DNA from: an uncultured Sulfitobacter sp.
GTDB lineage: Bacteria; Pseudomonadota; Alphaproteobacteria; Rhodobacterales; Rhodobacteraceae
Assembly (NCBI GenBank): GCA_937138475.1
Contig: CAKZPD010000034.1
Coordinates: 156,087-220,086 of the forward strand
Length of the DNA: 64,000 nucleotides
Reading direction: 5' to 3'
In this document: positions 27,415 through 35,522 of the stretch, in pieces
How the letters are laid out: each line of letters opens with the position of its first letter
Position numbering within the stretch: the first letter of the stretch is position 1
Program-made: the position numbers and the translations under genes
Notes under the pieces: model-generated
Databases searched by the model: none
What the model saw: the letters and a program-made list of their open reading frames with translations, nothing else
What the model was told of the DNA's origin: nothing

Positions 27415-28884
27415 ATGACAATCAGATCGAAAAATTCCGACAAAGAGACAACAAGACCCTCGCGCCGGCAGGTTCTGGGCGGCGCCCTGACATCCGGCGC
27501 CGCCGTCGCCCTTGGCGGTTCGGCAGCAGCCCAAAGCAACGACATTCAAAGCGTCGACGTGGTGGTGATCGGCGCAGGGGCCTCGGGTTGCTATGCCGCC
27601 CGAGAGCTGAGCCGTGCAGGCCACAGCGTCGCCCTGCTTGAGGCCGACGACCGCGCCGGTGGCCGCCTGCGCCGGGGCGAAGTAAACGGGGAACCCGTCG
27701 ATTTGGGGGGACAGTGGTGGGGACCAGGGCAGACCCTGCTTGATGAGGTTTCGCAGGGGCTTGGCCTCACCCGGCTCAAGCAAAACATCACCGGGCGCAG
27801 CATTATCGACTTGGCAGGTCTCAAGTTCGAATACGAGGGCGAGGTGCCCGCCCTGCCCGACGCGGAAATGGCTGCCTTCCTTGAAGGGGTGGAAACCATC
27901 GAAACGTGGGCCTCTGAGATTGACCCCCAAGCGCCCTGGAGCCACCCCCGCGCCAAAGAATGGGATTCGATCACCTGCACCACATGGATGGACCAGAACC
28001 TGGGCACTGATTTCATCACCGCCTTCTTCAAGTTTGCTGTCAAAGGGGTCTGTGTGGTTGATCCTGCGCAGATCTCGATGCTGCAATTCCTGTTCTATTG
28101 CCGCTCAGGTCAGAGCTTTGTCACGCTGATCTCGACCGATGGCGGCGCCCAGCAAGAGGTCTTTAAGGGCGGGCTATTCCAAGTGCCACAGCTGATGGCC
28201 GAAGCCCTGGGCGATGCGGTTCACCTGTCAACACCTGTGCGCACTATCGCCCAGGATGGCGACGGCGTGACCGTCACAGCCGAGGGCGGCACCTGGCGCG
28301 CCAAACGGGTGATCGTCGCCGTGCCCCCGGCCATGGCACAGCGCATTCACTATGACCCGCCCCTGCCCGCCATGCGCGACGTTTATATGCAGCGCGCGCC
28401 GATGGGCGCCGTCATCAAATGCTATGTCGCCTATGACACGCCCTTCTGGCGTGAGATGGGCTATACCGGTCAGGTCTTTTTCGAAGGCGACGCCAATGTG
28501 TTCTTTGAACACAGCCTGAACGACAGCGGTAAATTCGCGCTGGTCGCCTTTATGGATGGAGAAGCCGTGCTGCGGTGGGCCGATCGCACCGAGCAGGAGC
28601 GCCGCGATTATGTGGTCAGCGAGATCGTGCGCGTCTTTGGCCAAGCCGGGGCAAATCCGGTCGATTACACCGACAAAGCCTGGTCCGCCGACCAATGGCG
28701 GCGCGGCGGCTATGGCACCCAGCCGACACCTGGCGCCTGGACCGTAACGGGCGAGGCATGGAACCGCCCCGTGGACCGCATCCACTGGGCCGGCAGCGAC
28801 ACCTCGGCGGTCTGGAATGGCTATGTTGAAGGGGCGCTCCAAGCCGGCAAACGCGCCGCGCAAGAAGTGGCCGACCTTCTTTAA
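27415..28884 (+). CDS. flavin-dependent amine oxidase, Tat-type signal
   Basis: This 489-aa FAD enzyme of the monoamine oxidase/amino-acid oxidase fold has a twin-arginine signal: SRRQVLGGALTSGAAVALGG, followed by AAAQS. The Rossmann dinucleotide site is VVVIGAGASGCYAARELSRA with acidic LLEADDRAGGR, then VDLGGQWWGPGQ, and near the C-terminus IHWAGSDTSAVWNGYVEGAL. It should act in the periplasm on an amine or amino acid. The ATG at 27415 with upstream GGAGGA is preferred over 27376. It stands alone with a divergent TetR gene. Substrate unknown. Confidence 0.88.
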   Translation: MTIRSKNSDKETTRPSRRQVLGGALTSGAAVALGGSAAAQSNDIQSVDVVVIGAGASGCYAARELSRAGHSVALLEADDRAGGRLRRGEVNGEPVDLGGQWWGPGQTLLDEVSQGLGLTRLKQNITGRSIIDLAGLKFEYEGEVPALPDAEMAAFLEGVETIETWASEIDPQAPWSHPRAKEWDSITCTTWMDQNLGTDFITAFFKFAVKGVCVVDPAQISMLQFLFYCRSGQSFVTLISTDGGAQQEVFKGGLFQVPQLMAEALGDAVHLSTPVRTIAQDGDGVTVTAEGGTWRAKRVIVAVPPAMAQRIHYDPPLPAMRDVYMQRAPMGAVIKCYVAYDTPFWREMGYTGQVFFEGDANVFFEHSLNDSGKFALVAFMDGEAVLRWADRTEQERRDYVVSEIVRVFGQAGANPVDYTDKAWSADQWRRGGYGTQPTPGAWTVTGEAWNRPVDRIHWAGSDTSAVWNGYVEGALQAGKRAAQEVADLL

Positions 28885-28894
28885 GCAATAAGGC

Positions 28895-28922
28895 GGCGGC
28901 GATAGCAACTCACATCGCCGCC
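28895..28922 (+). terminator. hairpin after the amine oxidase gene
   Basis: Perfect 9-bp stem GGCGGCGAT/ATCGCCGCC around a 10-nt loop, 11 bp after the stop codon; no U-run. Confidence 0.45.
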
Positions 28923-29097
28923 ACCAAACCCCCAGACCCGACCCGGATCATTGGACAGGGCGCCCAATTTTCCATCCCCATTCCAGCGCGGGCGAACAGA
29001 TGTTACGCAGGCGGCGTTTACCGATGCCCCCCGTCGGCGGGCGGCGTTGATCTGGGTGCTTGATTGCCGGGCTTGTCATGCGCTAACGTTGGCGAAA

Positions 29098-30147
29098 ATG
29101 TCGAGGACATCAATCGTGACAAGAACCAAGCCGCGGCCGCTGACACTTCGTGATGTTTCTCAGGCATGTGGGGTGTCTGAAATGACGGTCAGCCGGGTTT
29201 TGCGAAACAGTGGCGATGTGTCGGACAATACCCGCAAGCGGGTATTGGAGGCCGCCAAGACCCTTGGCTATGTGCCCAATCAGATTGCCGGGTCTTTGGC
29301 CTCTCAGCAGGTGAATCTGGTTGCGGTGATCATACCCTCTTTGTCCAACATGGTCTTTCCCGAAGTCCTGAGCGGGATCAATGCCGCGCTTGAGGATACC
29401 CCCTTGCAGCCGGTTGTTGGGGTGACCGACTATTTGCCCGAAAAAGAAGAACGGGTGCTGTATGAAATGCTGTCCTGGCGGCCCTCTGGGGTGATTATCG
29501 CCGGGCTTGAACATTCCGATACTTCCCGCGCGATGTTGCGCAGTGCCGGTATTCCCGTGGTCGAGATCATGGATGTCGATGGCACGCCGGTGGATGCCAT
29601 GGTGGGGATTTCCCATCGGCGCGCCGGGATGGATATGGCCAAGGCGATTCTGAAAGAAGGGTATCGCAATATCGGATTTATGGGGACCAAGATGCCCCTT
29701 GATCACCGGGCGCGCAAACGCTTTGAGGGGTTGACCGAGGGGCTTGCCAAGGCAGGCGTCGAAATCCAAGAGCGGGCCTTTTATTCAGGGGGGTCGGCGT
29801 TGGCCAAGGGCCGCGAAATGACCCAAGCCATGCTGGAACGCAATCCAGACCTGGATTTTCTTTATTATTCCAATGACATGATCGGGGCCGGCGGGCTGCT
29901 TTGGTTGCTTGAGCAGGGCATAGACGTTCCGGGGCAGATCGGGTTGGCCGGGTTCAACGGGGTTGAGCTGTTGCAAGGCTTGCCCAAGCAATTGGCCACC
30001 ATGGATGCCTGCCGCGCCGAGATCGGCGCAGCGGCAGCCCGGATCATCCTTGAACGCAAAGACAACCCAGCCGGCGCCGAAAAACAGCATATCACGCTTG
30101 AGCCAAAGTTCTCACCGGGAGAAACTCTGCGCCGTTATCGCCGGTAA
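29098..30147 (+). CDS. LacI-family transcriptional regulator
   Basis: This approximately 349-aa regulator has the LacI N-terminal DNA-binding region TLRDVSQACGVSEMTVSRVL, RNSGDVSDNTRKRVLEAAK and hinge NQIAGSLASQQ, followed by the periplasmic-binding-like domain VAVIIPSLSNMVFPEVLSGI. The fold and TLRDVSQ start resemble the GntR/gluconate branch. A GTG at 29116 with GAGGA upstream is an equally good start that removes six residues. The next gene begins inside its stop codon (TAATG). Sugar ligand not predictable from context. Confidence 0.88.
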   Translation: MSRTSIVTRTKPRPLTLRDVSQACGVSEMTVSRVLRNSGDVSDNTRKRVLEAAKTLGYVPNQIAGSLASQQVNLVAVIIPSLSNMVFPEVLSGINAALEDTPLQPVVGVTDYLPEKEERVLYEMLSWRPSGVIIAGLEHSDTSRAMLRSAGIPVVEIMDVDGTPVDAMVGISHRRAGMDMAKAILKEGYRNIGFMGTKMPLDHRARKRFEGLTEGLAKAGVEIQERAFYSGGSALAKGREMTQAMLERNPDLDFLYYSNDMIGAGGLLWLLEQGIDVPGQIGLAGFNGVELLQGLPKQLATMDACRAEIGAAAARIILERKDNPAGAEKQHITLEPKFSPGETLRRYRR

Positions 30148-31391
30148 TGGCGCTGCGGCGCCTTTGCAACCGGGGCGCGCGGGCGGTGTTCCTGGACCGG
30201 CACGGGTTGGCCCGTCCGCCGGGTGGCGCAACAACCAGCCCGGCGCTGCTTGGGTTGATCCATGATCTTGGTTTTGTGCAGCTTGACAGCATCAACACCG
30301 TGGCGCGCGCCCATGATCTGATCTTGTTTTCCCGCCGCCCGCAATATCGCCCCGCGCACCTGAAACGCCTTTATGAACGCGATGGCGGTCTTTTTGAACA
30401 TTGGACCCATGATGCCGCTGTCATCCCAAGGGCGTTTTATCCGTGGTGGGATTTGCGGCGGCGGCGGGATGCCGAAAAGCTGCGCCATCAATGGCGCAAT
30501 TGGCGCCGCGACGGGTTCGAAGATCAGCTAACGGCGGTTCTTCGCCAGGTCGAACGGGATGGGCCTGTGACATCTTCCGATGTGGGGCGCAAAGAAATGC
30601 GCGGATCCGGCGGGTGGTGGGATTGGCACCCCTCAAAGACCGCGCTGGAATATTTGTGGCGCAGCGGCGCGCTGGCGGTTGTCGGGCGCGAGGGCTTTAA
30701 AAAGCGCTATGATCTGACCGAGCGCGTGATCGAAACCCACCTGAGCGATCCGGCAAAGGCCCCGGACACCGCGCAAACGATTGATTGGTGCTGTGCCGGG
30801 GCCCTTGATCGGCTTGGCTTTGCCACCCCGGCCGAGATCACCGCCTTTTGGGGGCATCTGACCCTGCCCGAGGTCAAGGCCTGGTGCGACAAACGCCGCG
30901 CCAACGGGGATATAACCCAGGTTGAGATCGAAACCAGTGACGGGCGGTTGCATCGCAGCCTTTCATGGGCGGAATTGCCCGATATTACCGCAGCTGCGCC
31001 GGTTGTGGCCCCCAGCAAGCGCCTGCGGGTTCTAAGCCCGTTTGATCCGGCGCTGCGTGATCGGAAACGGGCGGCGATGCTGTTTGGATTTGACTATCGG
31101 ATCGAGATTTTCACCCCCGAGGCAAAACGCAAATATGGCTATTATGTGTTTCCGATTCTTGAGGGTGACCGGATCGTGGCGCGCATTGATATGAAAGCCC
31201 GGCGCGGTGACGATACGCTGCATGTGCAGGCGCTTTGGCCCGAGGTTTCAATCAAATGGGGGCAACAACGCCAACGCGCGCTTGAGGCCGAGCTGGCCCG
31301 CCTGACGCGCTTGGCCGGGGTTCAAAGCGTCAGCTTTGCCAATGGCTGGTTGCGGGGGGGCGGGAAACCCATTGGCACCAACCCGGCGTGA
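30147..31391 (+). CDS. YcaQ/AlkX-like winged-helix DNA glycosylase family protein
   Basis: This 414-aa protein belongs to the HTH_42 family that contains E. coli YcaQ and Streptomyces AlkZ, glycosylases that unhook DNA cross-links and bulky lesions. The catalytic QxD motif is visible as QLD (residues 45-47) in GFVQLDSINTVARAHDLILF. Other shared segments are FEHWTHDAAVIP and RVLSPFDPALRDRKRAAMLF (C-terminal part), and YVFPILEGDRIVARIDMKA. Its ATG overlaps the LacI-family stop codon. It runs 70 bp into the convergent racemase gene. Confidence 0.87.
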   Translation: MALRRLCNRGARAVFLDRHGLARPPGGATTSPALLGLIHDLGFVQLDSINTVARAHDLILFSRRPQYRPAHLKRLYERDGGLFEHWTHDAAVIPRAFYPWWDLRRRRDAEKLRHQWRNWRRDGFEDQLTAVLRQVERDGPVTSSDVGRKEMRGSGGWWDWHPSKTALEYLWRSGALAVVGREGFKKRYDLTERVIETHLSDPAKAPDTAQTIDWCCAGALDRLGFATPAEITAFWGHLTLPEVKAWCDKRRANGDITQVEIETSDGRLHRSLSWAELPDITAAAPVVAPSKRLRVLSPFDPALRDRKRAAMLFGFDYRIEIFTPEAKRKYGYYVFPILEGDRIVARIDMKARRGDDTLHVQALWPEVSIKWGQQRQRALEAELARLTRLAGVQSVSFANGWLRGGGKPIGTNPA

Positions 31392-32044
31392 AACCAGCCC
31401 AGATAGGACACGATAGAATAGACAGGCCGCTGCACCGCGCGGGCAATGTCATTGGCATAGGGCGCCATATTGGTGCACTCCAATATGATGGCGCCGATGT
31501 CAGGTGCCGCATACACCAAGGATCGTGCGGCGTTGATCATATCGGATTTGGCGGCCTGCACATCCAGATCCCGGCAATTGCCCAAAATTGACGCAGCAAA
31601 GCCGCTGTGATCCAAGCCATGAACCGCTGCGTTGCCCGGCACGCCGGCGGCATCAAGGTGGCTGCGGGTCAAGCTGGATCGCGAGATGGTCAGTATCCCC
31701 AGACGTTGATCAGGGGGCAGCATGGATTGCACCTGGGCGGCTTGCTCAAGCGCTGAGGCGGCGACCGGCACACCCAGGGCCTGCGACAGCCGCGGACGGA
31801 TCAACGCCAAAAACCCACAGGTGGTGGCGATCCCGGTGCAACCTTGGGCGATCAAATCGTGACCCGCCGCGATAAAATCCTGAACAAAGGGCTCAGGGTC
31901 GTTGCAAACGATGGCTTGCGGGGTGGCCCCTTGGACAACGTGATACCGCACCGGAAAGGGCCAGGTATCGGCATTGCCGACATCGCCCGGTATACGCGGA
32001 AACTGTGTGTCCAGCATCAAGATGCCAAGCCGCGCGCCCATCAA
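31322..32044 (-). CDS. aspartate/glutamate racemase-family protein
   Basis: This 240-aa protein has the two catalytic cysteines of the Asp/Glu/hydantoin racemase superfamily: Cys76 in GIATTCGFLA and Cys190 in IILECTNMAPYA. The N-terminal LGILMLDTQFPRIPGDVGN is common in uncharacterised members. It is downstream of a MarR gene with an ATGA overlap and divergent from a D-amino-acid dehydrogenase/TRAP/pxp operon, so it probably equilibrates enantiomers of the substrate of that pathway. Its 3' end overlaps the convergent YcaQ-like gene by 70 bp. Confidence 0.85.
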   Translation of the reverse strand: MMGARLGILMLDTQFPRIPGDVGNADTWPFPVRYHVVQGATPQAIVCNDPEPFVQDFIAAGHDLIAQGCTGIATTCGFLALIRPRLSQALGVPVAASALEQAAQVQSMLPPDQRLGILTISRSSLTRSHLDAAGVPGNAAVHGLDHSGFAASILGNCRDLDVQAAKSDMINAARSLVYAAPDIGAIILECTNMAPYANDIARAVQRPVYSIVSYLGWFHAGLVPMGFPPPRNQPLAKLTL

Positions 32045-32556
32045 TAGGTCGTCGCCGCCCGTGCGGCCTGATCATACTGCCCGGCCATCATGCGCAAGAT
32101 TGACGCCGCCAGGCCCAGTTGCTCCGGTTCAAGCCCCAGTTCGCCAACCGCGCGCAGCAAAAGCGCCTCGCGTATTTCTCGGTATCGCTCGCAGGTTTCG
32201 GCGCCCTTGGGCGTGACTGATATGCTTTTCTCTTTGCCTTTGCGGGCGGCGCTGACCAATCCGGCCGCCGACAGTTTCTTGATGGCGTAATTGACGGTGT
32301 GCGTGTCTTCGACATTCAGAACAAGGCAGATATCTGCCAATTTCTTGGGCCGCCCGCGATGGTAAACCGAATGCAGCACCAGAACATCCAGCGCCCCAAG
32401 GGCCGGATACCCAGCCATGGCGATCGCGCGCACGATCCAACGTTGAAAGGCGTTATTGGCCAGCGTCAGGCCGAACTCCAGCTCTGACACCTCGGGCACA
32501 GCGCCGGTTGCCAGATGCGCAGAGGAAACAACAGGGCCAAGGGAACGATCAGTCAT
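32041..32556 (-). CDS. MarR-type winged-helix regulator
   Basis: This 171-aa protein has a winged-helix domain: LADICLVLNVEDTHTVNYAI for the recognition region, KKLSAAGLVSAARKGKEKSI for the wing. It matches the predicted winged-helix MarR group often next to catabolic genes. It is first in a two-gene unit with the racemase and divergent from the D-amino-acid dehydrogenase operon; a perfect palindrome in the 136-bp intergenic region is its likely operator. Inferred local regulator. Confidence 0.85.
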   Translation of the reverse strand: MTDRSLGPVVSSAHLATGAVPEVSELEFGLTLANNAFQRWIVRAIAMAGYPALGALDVLVLHSVYHRGRPKKLADICLVLNVEDTHTVNYAIKKLSAAGLVSAARKGKEKSISVTPKGAETCERYREIREALLLRAVGELGLEPEQLGLAASILRMMAGQYDQAARAATTY

Positions 32557-32584
32557 GACTTAGCTTTGCACATATCAACATTTT

Positions 32585-32601
32585 GTCAACAAATTGTTGA
32601 C
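32585..32601. promoter_or_regulatory. palindromic operator candidate
   Basis: Perfect 17-bp palindrome GTCAACAA-A-TTGTTGAC, 28 bp upstream of the MarR-type gene and in the promoter region shared with the divergent D-amino-acid dehydrogenase operon. Confidence 0.7.
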
Positions 32602-32692
32602 GAATGATGATTCTTGCGTCTGAATGCCGGGATAAGATTGCAGGGGCGCGACAGATGATGCGATTCACTTCCTTGGCTTGGGGCGCGCGGCG

Positions 32693-33940
32693 ATGACACG
32701 CCGTGTTGTCGTTGTCGGTGCGGGCATCATCGGTGTGGCCACTGCGATCTGGTTGCGGCGCAGCGGTGCAGACGTGACGTTGGTGGATCGCGCCGCCCCC
32801 GGCAGTGGCACATCCCATGGCAATGCCGGGGTCTTGGCGTCGCTTGCGATGTTGCCGGTGACGGCGCCGGGCCTGTTGCGCAAGGCACCTTTCATGTTGG
32901 CATCGGCTGACTTTCCGCTGTTTTTGCGGTGGATGTATCTGCCCAAACTGGCGCCCTGGTTGCTGAAATACCTGCGCGTTGCGAATGATGTCGATACCCG
33001 CCGGATCGCCCGTGGGTTGGCGCCAATTGTCAGCGACTCGGTTGATCAACACAAGGCATTGGCCGTCGAACTGGGTCTGGGCCACTGGATCACCGACAGC
33101 GATTATGTCCACGCCTATCCGGATCGCCGCGCGTTCGAGGCCGAACGCTATACTTGGGATATCCGCCGGGCCGCCGGCTTTGACCCGCAGCTGATCGAGG
33201 GGCGCGCGGTGCATGACTATGAACCGGCGCTGGGCGATGGCATTGGGTTTTTGGCGGTGGCCAAGGATCATGGGTTCATCAAGGATCCCGCCGGCTATGT
33301 GACCGATCTGGCGCAGGCGTTTTTGGGCATGGGCGGCCGCATCGCCCGCCACGAGGTCAAGGATTTCGACATGCCGGGCGGAAAAATCGCCCGCGTTCTG
33401 ACCGACCAAGGGGCGCTTGATTGCGATGATCTGGTCTTGGCAACCGGTGTCTGGTCCGGGCCGCTGATGGCCAAGCTGGGCCTGAAGGTGCCGCTTGAAA
33501 CCGAGCGCGGCTATCACATTGTCTATAAGGACGCACAGGGCGGGCCAAGTCGCCCGGTCATGATCGCGGCGGGCAAATTCGTTGCAACCCCGATGACGCA
33601 GGGCGTGCGCTGCGCCGGTATCGTTGAATTCGGTGGGTTGAAGGCGGGGCCATCAAAGGCGCCGTTTGCGCTTTTGCGGCGGCAGGCGGCGCGCGCCTTT
33701 CCACAGCTAAGGGCCGAAAGCCAGATTGAATGGATGGGCCACCGCCCCGCCCCATCTGACAGTTTGCCATTGATCGGGCAAATCGGGGACAGCCGCGTGT
33801 TTACCGCCTTTGGCCACCACCACATAGGGTTGACGGGTGGACCAAAAACAGGCCGACTGATTGCGGGGATGATCACCGGTCAAAGCGCCAATATAGATTT
33901 GGGCGTTTACGATCCTCAACGATTTGGAAAACCAACATAA
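32693..33940 (+). CDS. DadA-type FAD-dependent D-amino acid dehydrogenase
   Basis: This 415-aa DAO-fold flavoprotein starts with the FAD motif RVVVVGAGIIGVATAIWLRR and LVDRAAPGSGTSHGNAGVLA, as in DadA and related deaminating dehydrogenases. C-terminal WMGHRPAPSDSLPLIGQIGD and HHHIGLTGGPKTGRLIAGMI are typical. The ATG at 32693 is preferred over an upstream TTG. It is the first gene of a seven-gene run (TRAP transporter, permease, pxpBCA). A D-amino acid, a cyclic D-imino acid or a proline-type compound are possible substrates. Confidence 0.87.
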   Translation: MTRRVVVVGAGIIGVATAIWLRRSGADVTLVDRAAPGSGTSHGNAGVLASLAMLPVTAPGLLRKAPFMLASADFPLFLRWMYLPKLAPWLLKYLRVANDVDTRRIARGLAPIVSDSVDQHKALAVELGLGHWITDSDYVHAYPDRRAFEAERYTWDIRRAAGFDPQLIEGRAVHDYEPALGDGIGFLAVAKDHGFIKDPAGYVTDLAQAFLGMGGRIARHEVKDFDMPGGKIARVLTDQGALDCDDLVLATGVWSGPLMAKLGLKVPLETERGYHIVYKDAQGGPSRPVMIAAGKFVATPMTQGVRCAGIVEFGGLKAGPSKAPFALLRRQAARAFPQLRAESQIEWMGHRPAPSDSLPLIGQIGDSRVFTAFGHHHIGLTGGPKTGRLIAGMITGQSANIDLGVYDPQRFGKPT

Positions 33941-33953
33941 GGGAGAAAATGAA

Positions 33954-34925
33954 ATGTCACTTGGGAAAATACTTTTGGGCACCGCCATCACATTGGCGGC
34001 TTTGCCGGCGCTGGCGGGCGAAAAATGGGACATGCCGATGGCCTATTCGGCGTCCAATTATCATTCTGAAAACGGCGCGGCCTTTGCTGAATGTGTGACC
34101 AATGCAACCGCCGGCGATATTGCCATCACCACCCATCCCGGCGGATCGCTGTTTGCGGGCGCCGATATCAAGCGGGCCATTCAAACAGGTCAAGTGCAGA
34201 TCGGAGAGCGCCTGCTGTCGGGCCACCAGAATGAAAATGCGCTGTTTGGGTTTGACAGCATCCCGTTCCTATCGCCGTCTTTTGACGATCACGCCAAGCT
34301 GTGGGATGCCGCCAAGCCCAAGATCCAAGAGGTTCTGGCTGAACAAAACCTCGAGCTGCTCTATTCGGTGCCATGGCCGCCGCAGGGGCTGTATTTCAAA
34401 AAAGAGGTCAACGACTTGGCCGATATGGCTGGGGTCAAGTTCCGTTCCTATAACAACGCGACTTCGCGCCTGGCTGAGCTGACAGGCATGTTGCCCGTCA
34501 CCATCGAAGCCGCCGAAATCAGTCAGGCCTTTGCCACGGGTGTGGCGGAATCGATGATTTCATCGGGCGCCACCGGTTATGATCGCAAGGTCTGGGAAAG
34601 CCTGACGCATTTCTACGAAGTCGATGCCTGGCTGCCGCGCAACTATGTGATGGTCAACGCGGACACTTGGAACGGTGTGTCGGATGACAACAAGGCCAAG
34701 ATCGCAGCCTGCGCCAGCGAAGCCGAGGCCCGTGGATTGGCGCGCGCCAAGGAATACACCCAGTTCACGCTGGACGGTCTGGCCGCCGGCGGCATGAGCG
34801 TCGGCAAAGCCGGTGACAACCTGATGGGCCAATTGCGCACCATCGGGGAAACCATGACCGCCGAATGGCTGGAATCGGCCGGCGCAGAGGGCCAGGCGAT
34901 CGTTGACGCCTATCACGCCAAGTAA
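33954..34925 (+). CDS. dctP: TRAP transporter substrate-binding protein (DctP)
   Basis: This 323-aa periplasmic binding protein has a signal peptide (residues 1-20, ending ALPALAG). Typical DctP segments are HPGGSLFAGADIKRAIQTGQ, LYFKKEVNDLADMAGVKFRS and VAESMISSGATGYDRKVWES. The ATG at 33954 follows AAGGGAGAAAATGAA. It overlaps nothing and is followed by an 11-bp hairpin that probably lowers transcription of the permease genes. Ligand: inferred from context to be the substrate of the D-amino-acid/5-oxoproline pathway. Confidence 0.92.
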   Translation: MSLGKILLGTAITLAALPALAGEKWDMPMAYSASNYHSENGAAFAECVTNATAGDIAITTHPGGSLFAGADIKRAIQTGQVQIGERLLSGHQNENALFGFDSIPFLSPSFDDHAKLWDAAKPKIQEVLAEQNLELLYSVPWPPQGLYFKKEVNDLADMAGVKFRSYNNATSRLAELTGMLPVTIEAAEISQAFATGVAESMISSGATGYDRKVWESLTHFYEVDAWLPRNYVMVNADTWNGVSDDNKAKIAACASEAEARGLARAKEYTQFTLDGLAAGGMSVGKAGDNLMGQLRTIGETMTAEWLESAGAEGQAIVDAYHAK

Positions 34926-34932
34926 CGGCGCT

Positions 34933-34963
34933 GCGGCCTGCGGATGTTTGCACCGCAGGCCGC
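34933..34963 (+). terminator. intercistronic hairpin, dctP-dctQ
   Basis: Perfect 11-bp stem GCGGCCTGCGG/CCGCAGGCCGC around a 9-nt loop, 8 bp after the dctP stop, without a U-run. It probably stabilises the dctP mRNA or attenuates downstream transcription. Confidence 0.7.
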
Positions 34964-34993
34964 CCACAGATCGCTTTGGGATAAGGATATCGG

Positions 34994-35518
34994 ATGAACC
35001 TGCTGCGCAGAACGCTGGATGGTCTTTATTTGGCCTCGGGGGTCGCGGCGGCGCTGTGTCTTGTGGCCATTTTGCTGTTGATCGTGGCGCAGATGGTGGC
35101 CCGCTGGACCGGCGAAATCTTTCCCGGCGCGGCCAATTACGCCGGCTATGCCATGGCCGCAGCCAGCTTTTTGGCCTTTGCCAATGCGTTGAACGGCGGC
35201 GCCCACATCCGCGTGTCGGTGCTGTTGAATGCCGTGCCGGCGGCGGTGCGGCGCGGGCTTGAAATCTGGTGCTTTGGCTTGGCGGCGGCCATCGCGTGGT
35301 ATTTCACCTATTGCGCCTATTGGTTTGTTTATTGGTCGTGGAAGTTCAATGAAATCAGCCAATCACAGGACGCCGTGCGCCTGTGGATTCCGCAATCGGT
35401 GATGGTGATCGGCGGCGGCATTCTGGCCATCGCCCTGACCGATAACCTTGTGCAGGTCTTGCGCACCGGACAGCATCGTCTGGCGCGCAACCTTGCCGAC
35501 CAAAGCTTTGGAGAATGA
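34994..35518 (+). CDS. dctQ: TRAP transporter small permease (DctQ)
   Basis: This 174-aa inner-membrane protein has four hydrophobic helices (about residues 13-35, 50-70, 86-106, 131-152), as expected of DctQ. The motif LIVAQMVARWTGEIFPGAAN in the first helix-loop region fits the family. It couples DctP to the large permease. The dctM gene follows 4 bp later. Confidence 0.9.
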   Translation: MNLLRRTLDGLYLASGVAAALCLVAILLLIVAQMVARWTGEIFPGAANYAGYAMAAASFLAFANALNGGAHIRVSVLLNAVPAAVRRGLEIWCFGLAAAIAWYFTYCAYWFVYWSWKFNEISQSQDAVRLWIPQSVMVIGGGILAIALTDNLVQVLRTGQHRLARNLADQSFGE

Positions 35519-35522
35519 TGCG

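Noticed and set aside
27292..28086. Upstream extension of the TetR gene
   Set aside because: It lies opposite the amine oxidase gene and has no similarity to TetR proteins; the ATG at 27291 gives a normal TetR length.
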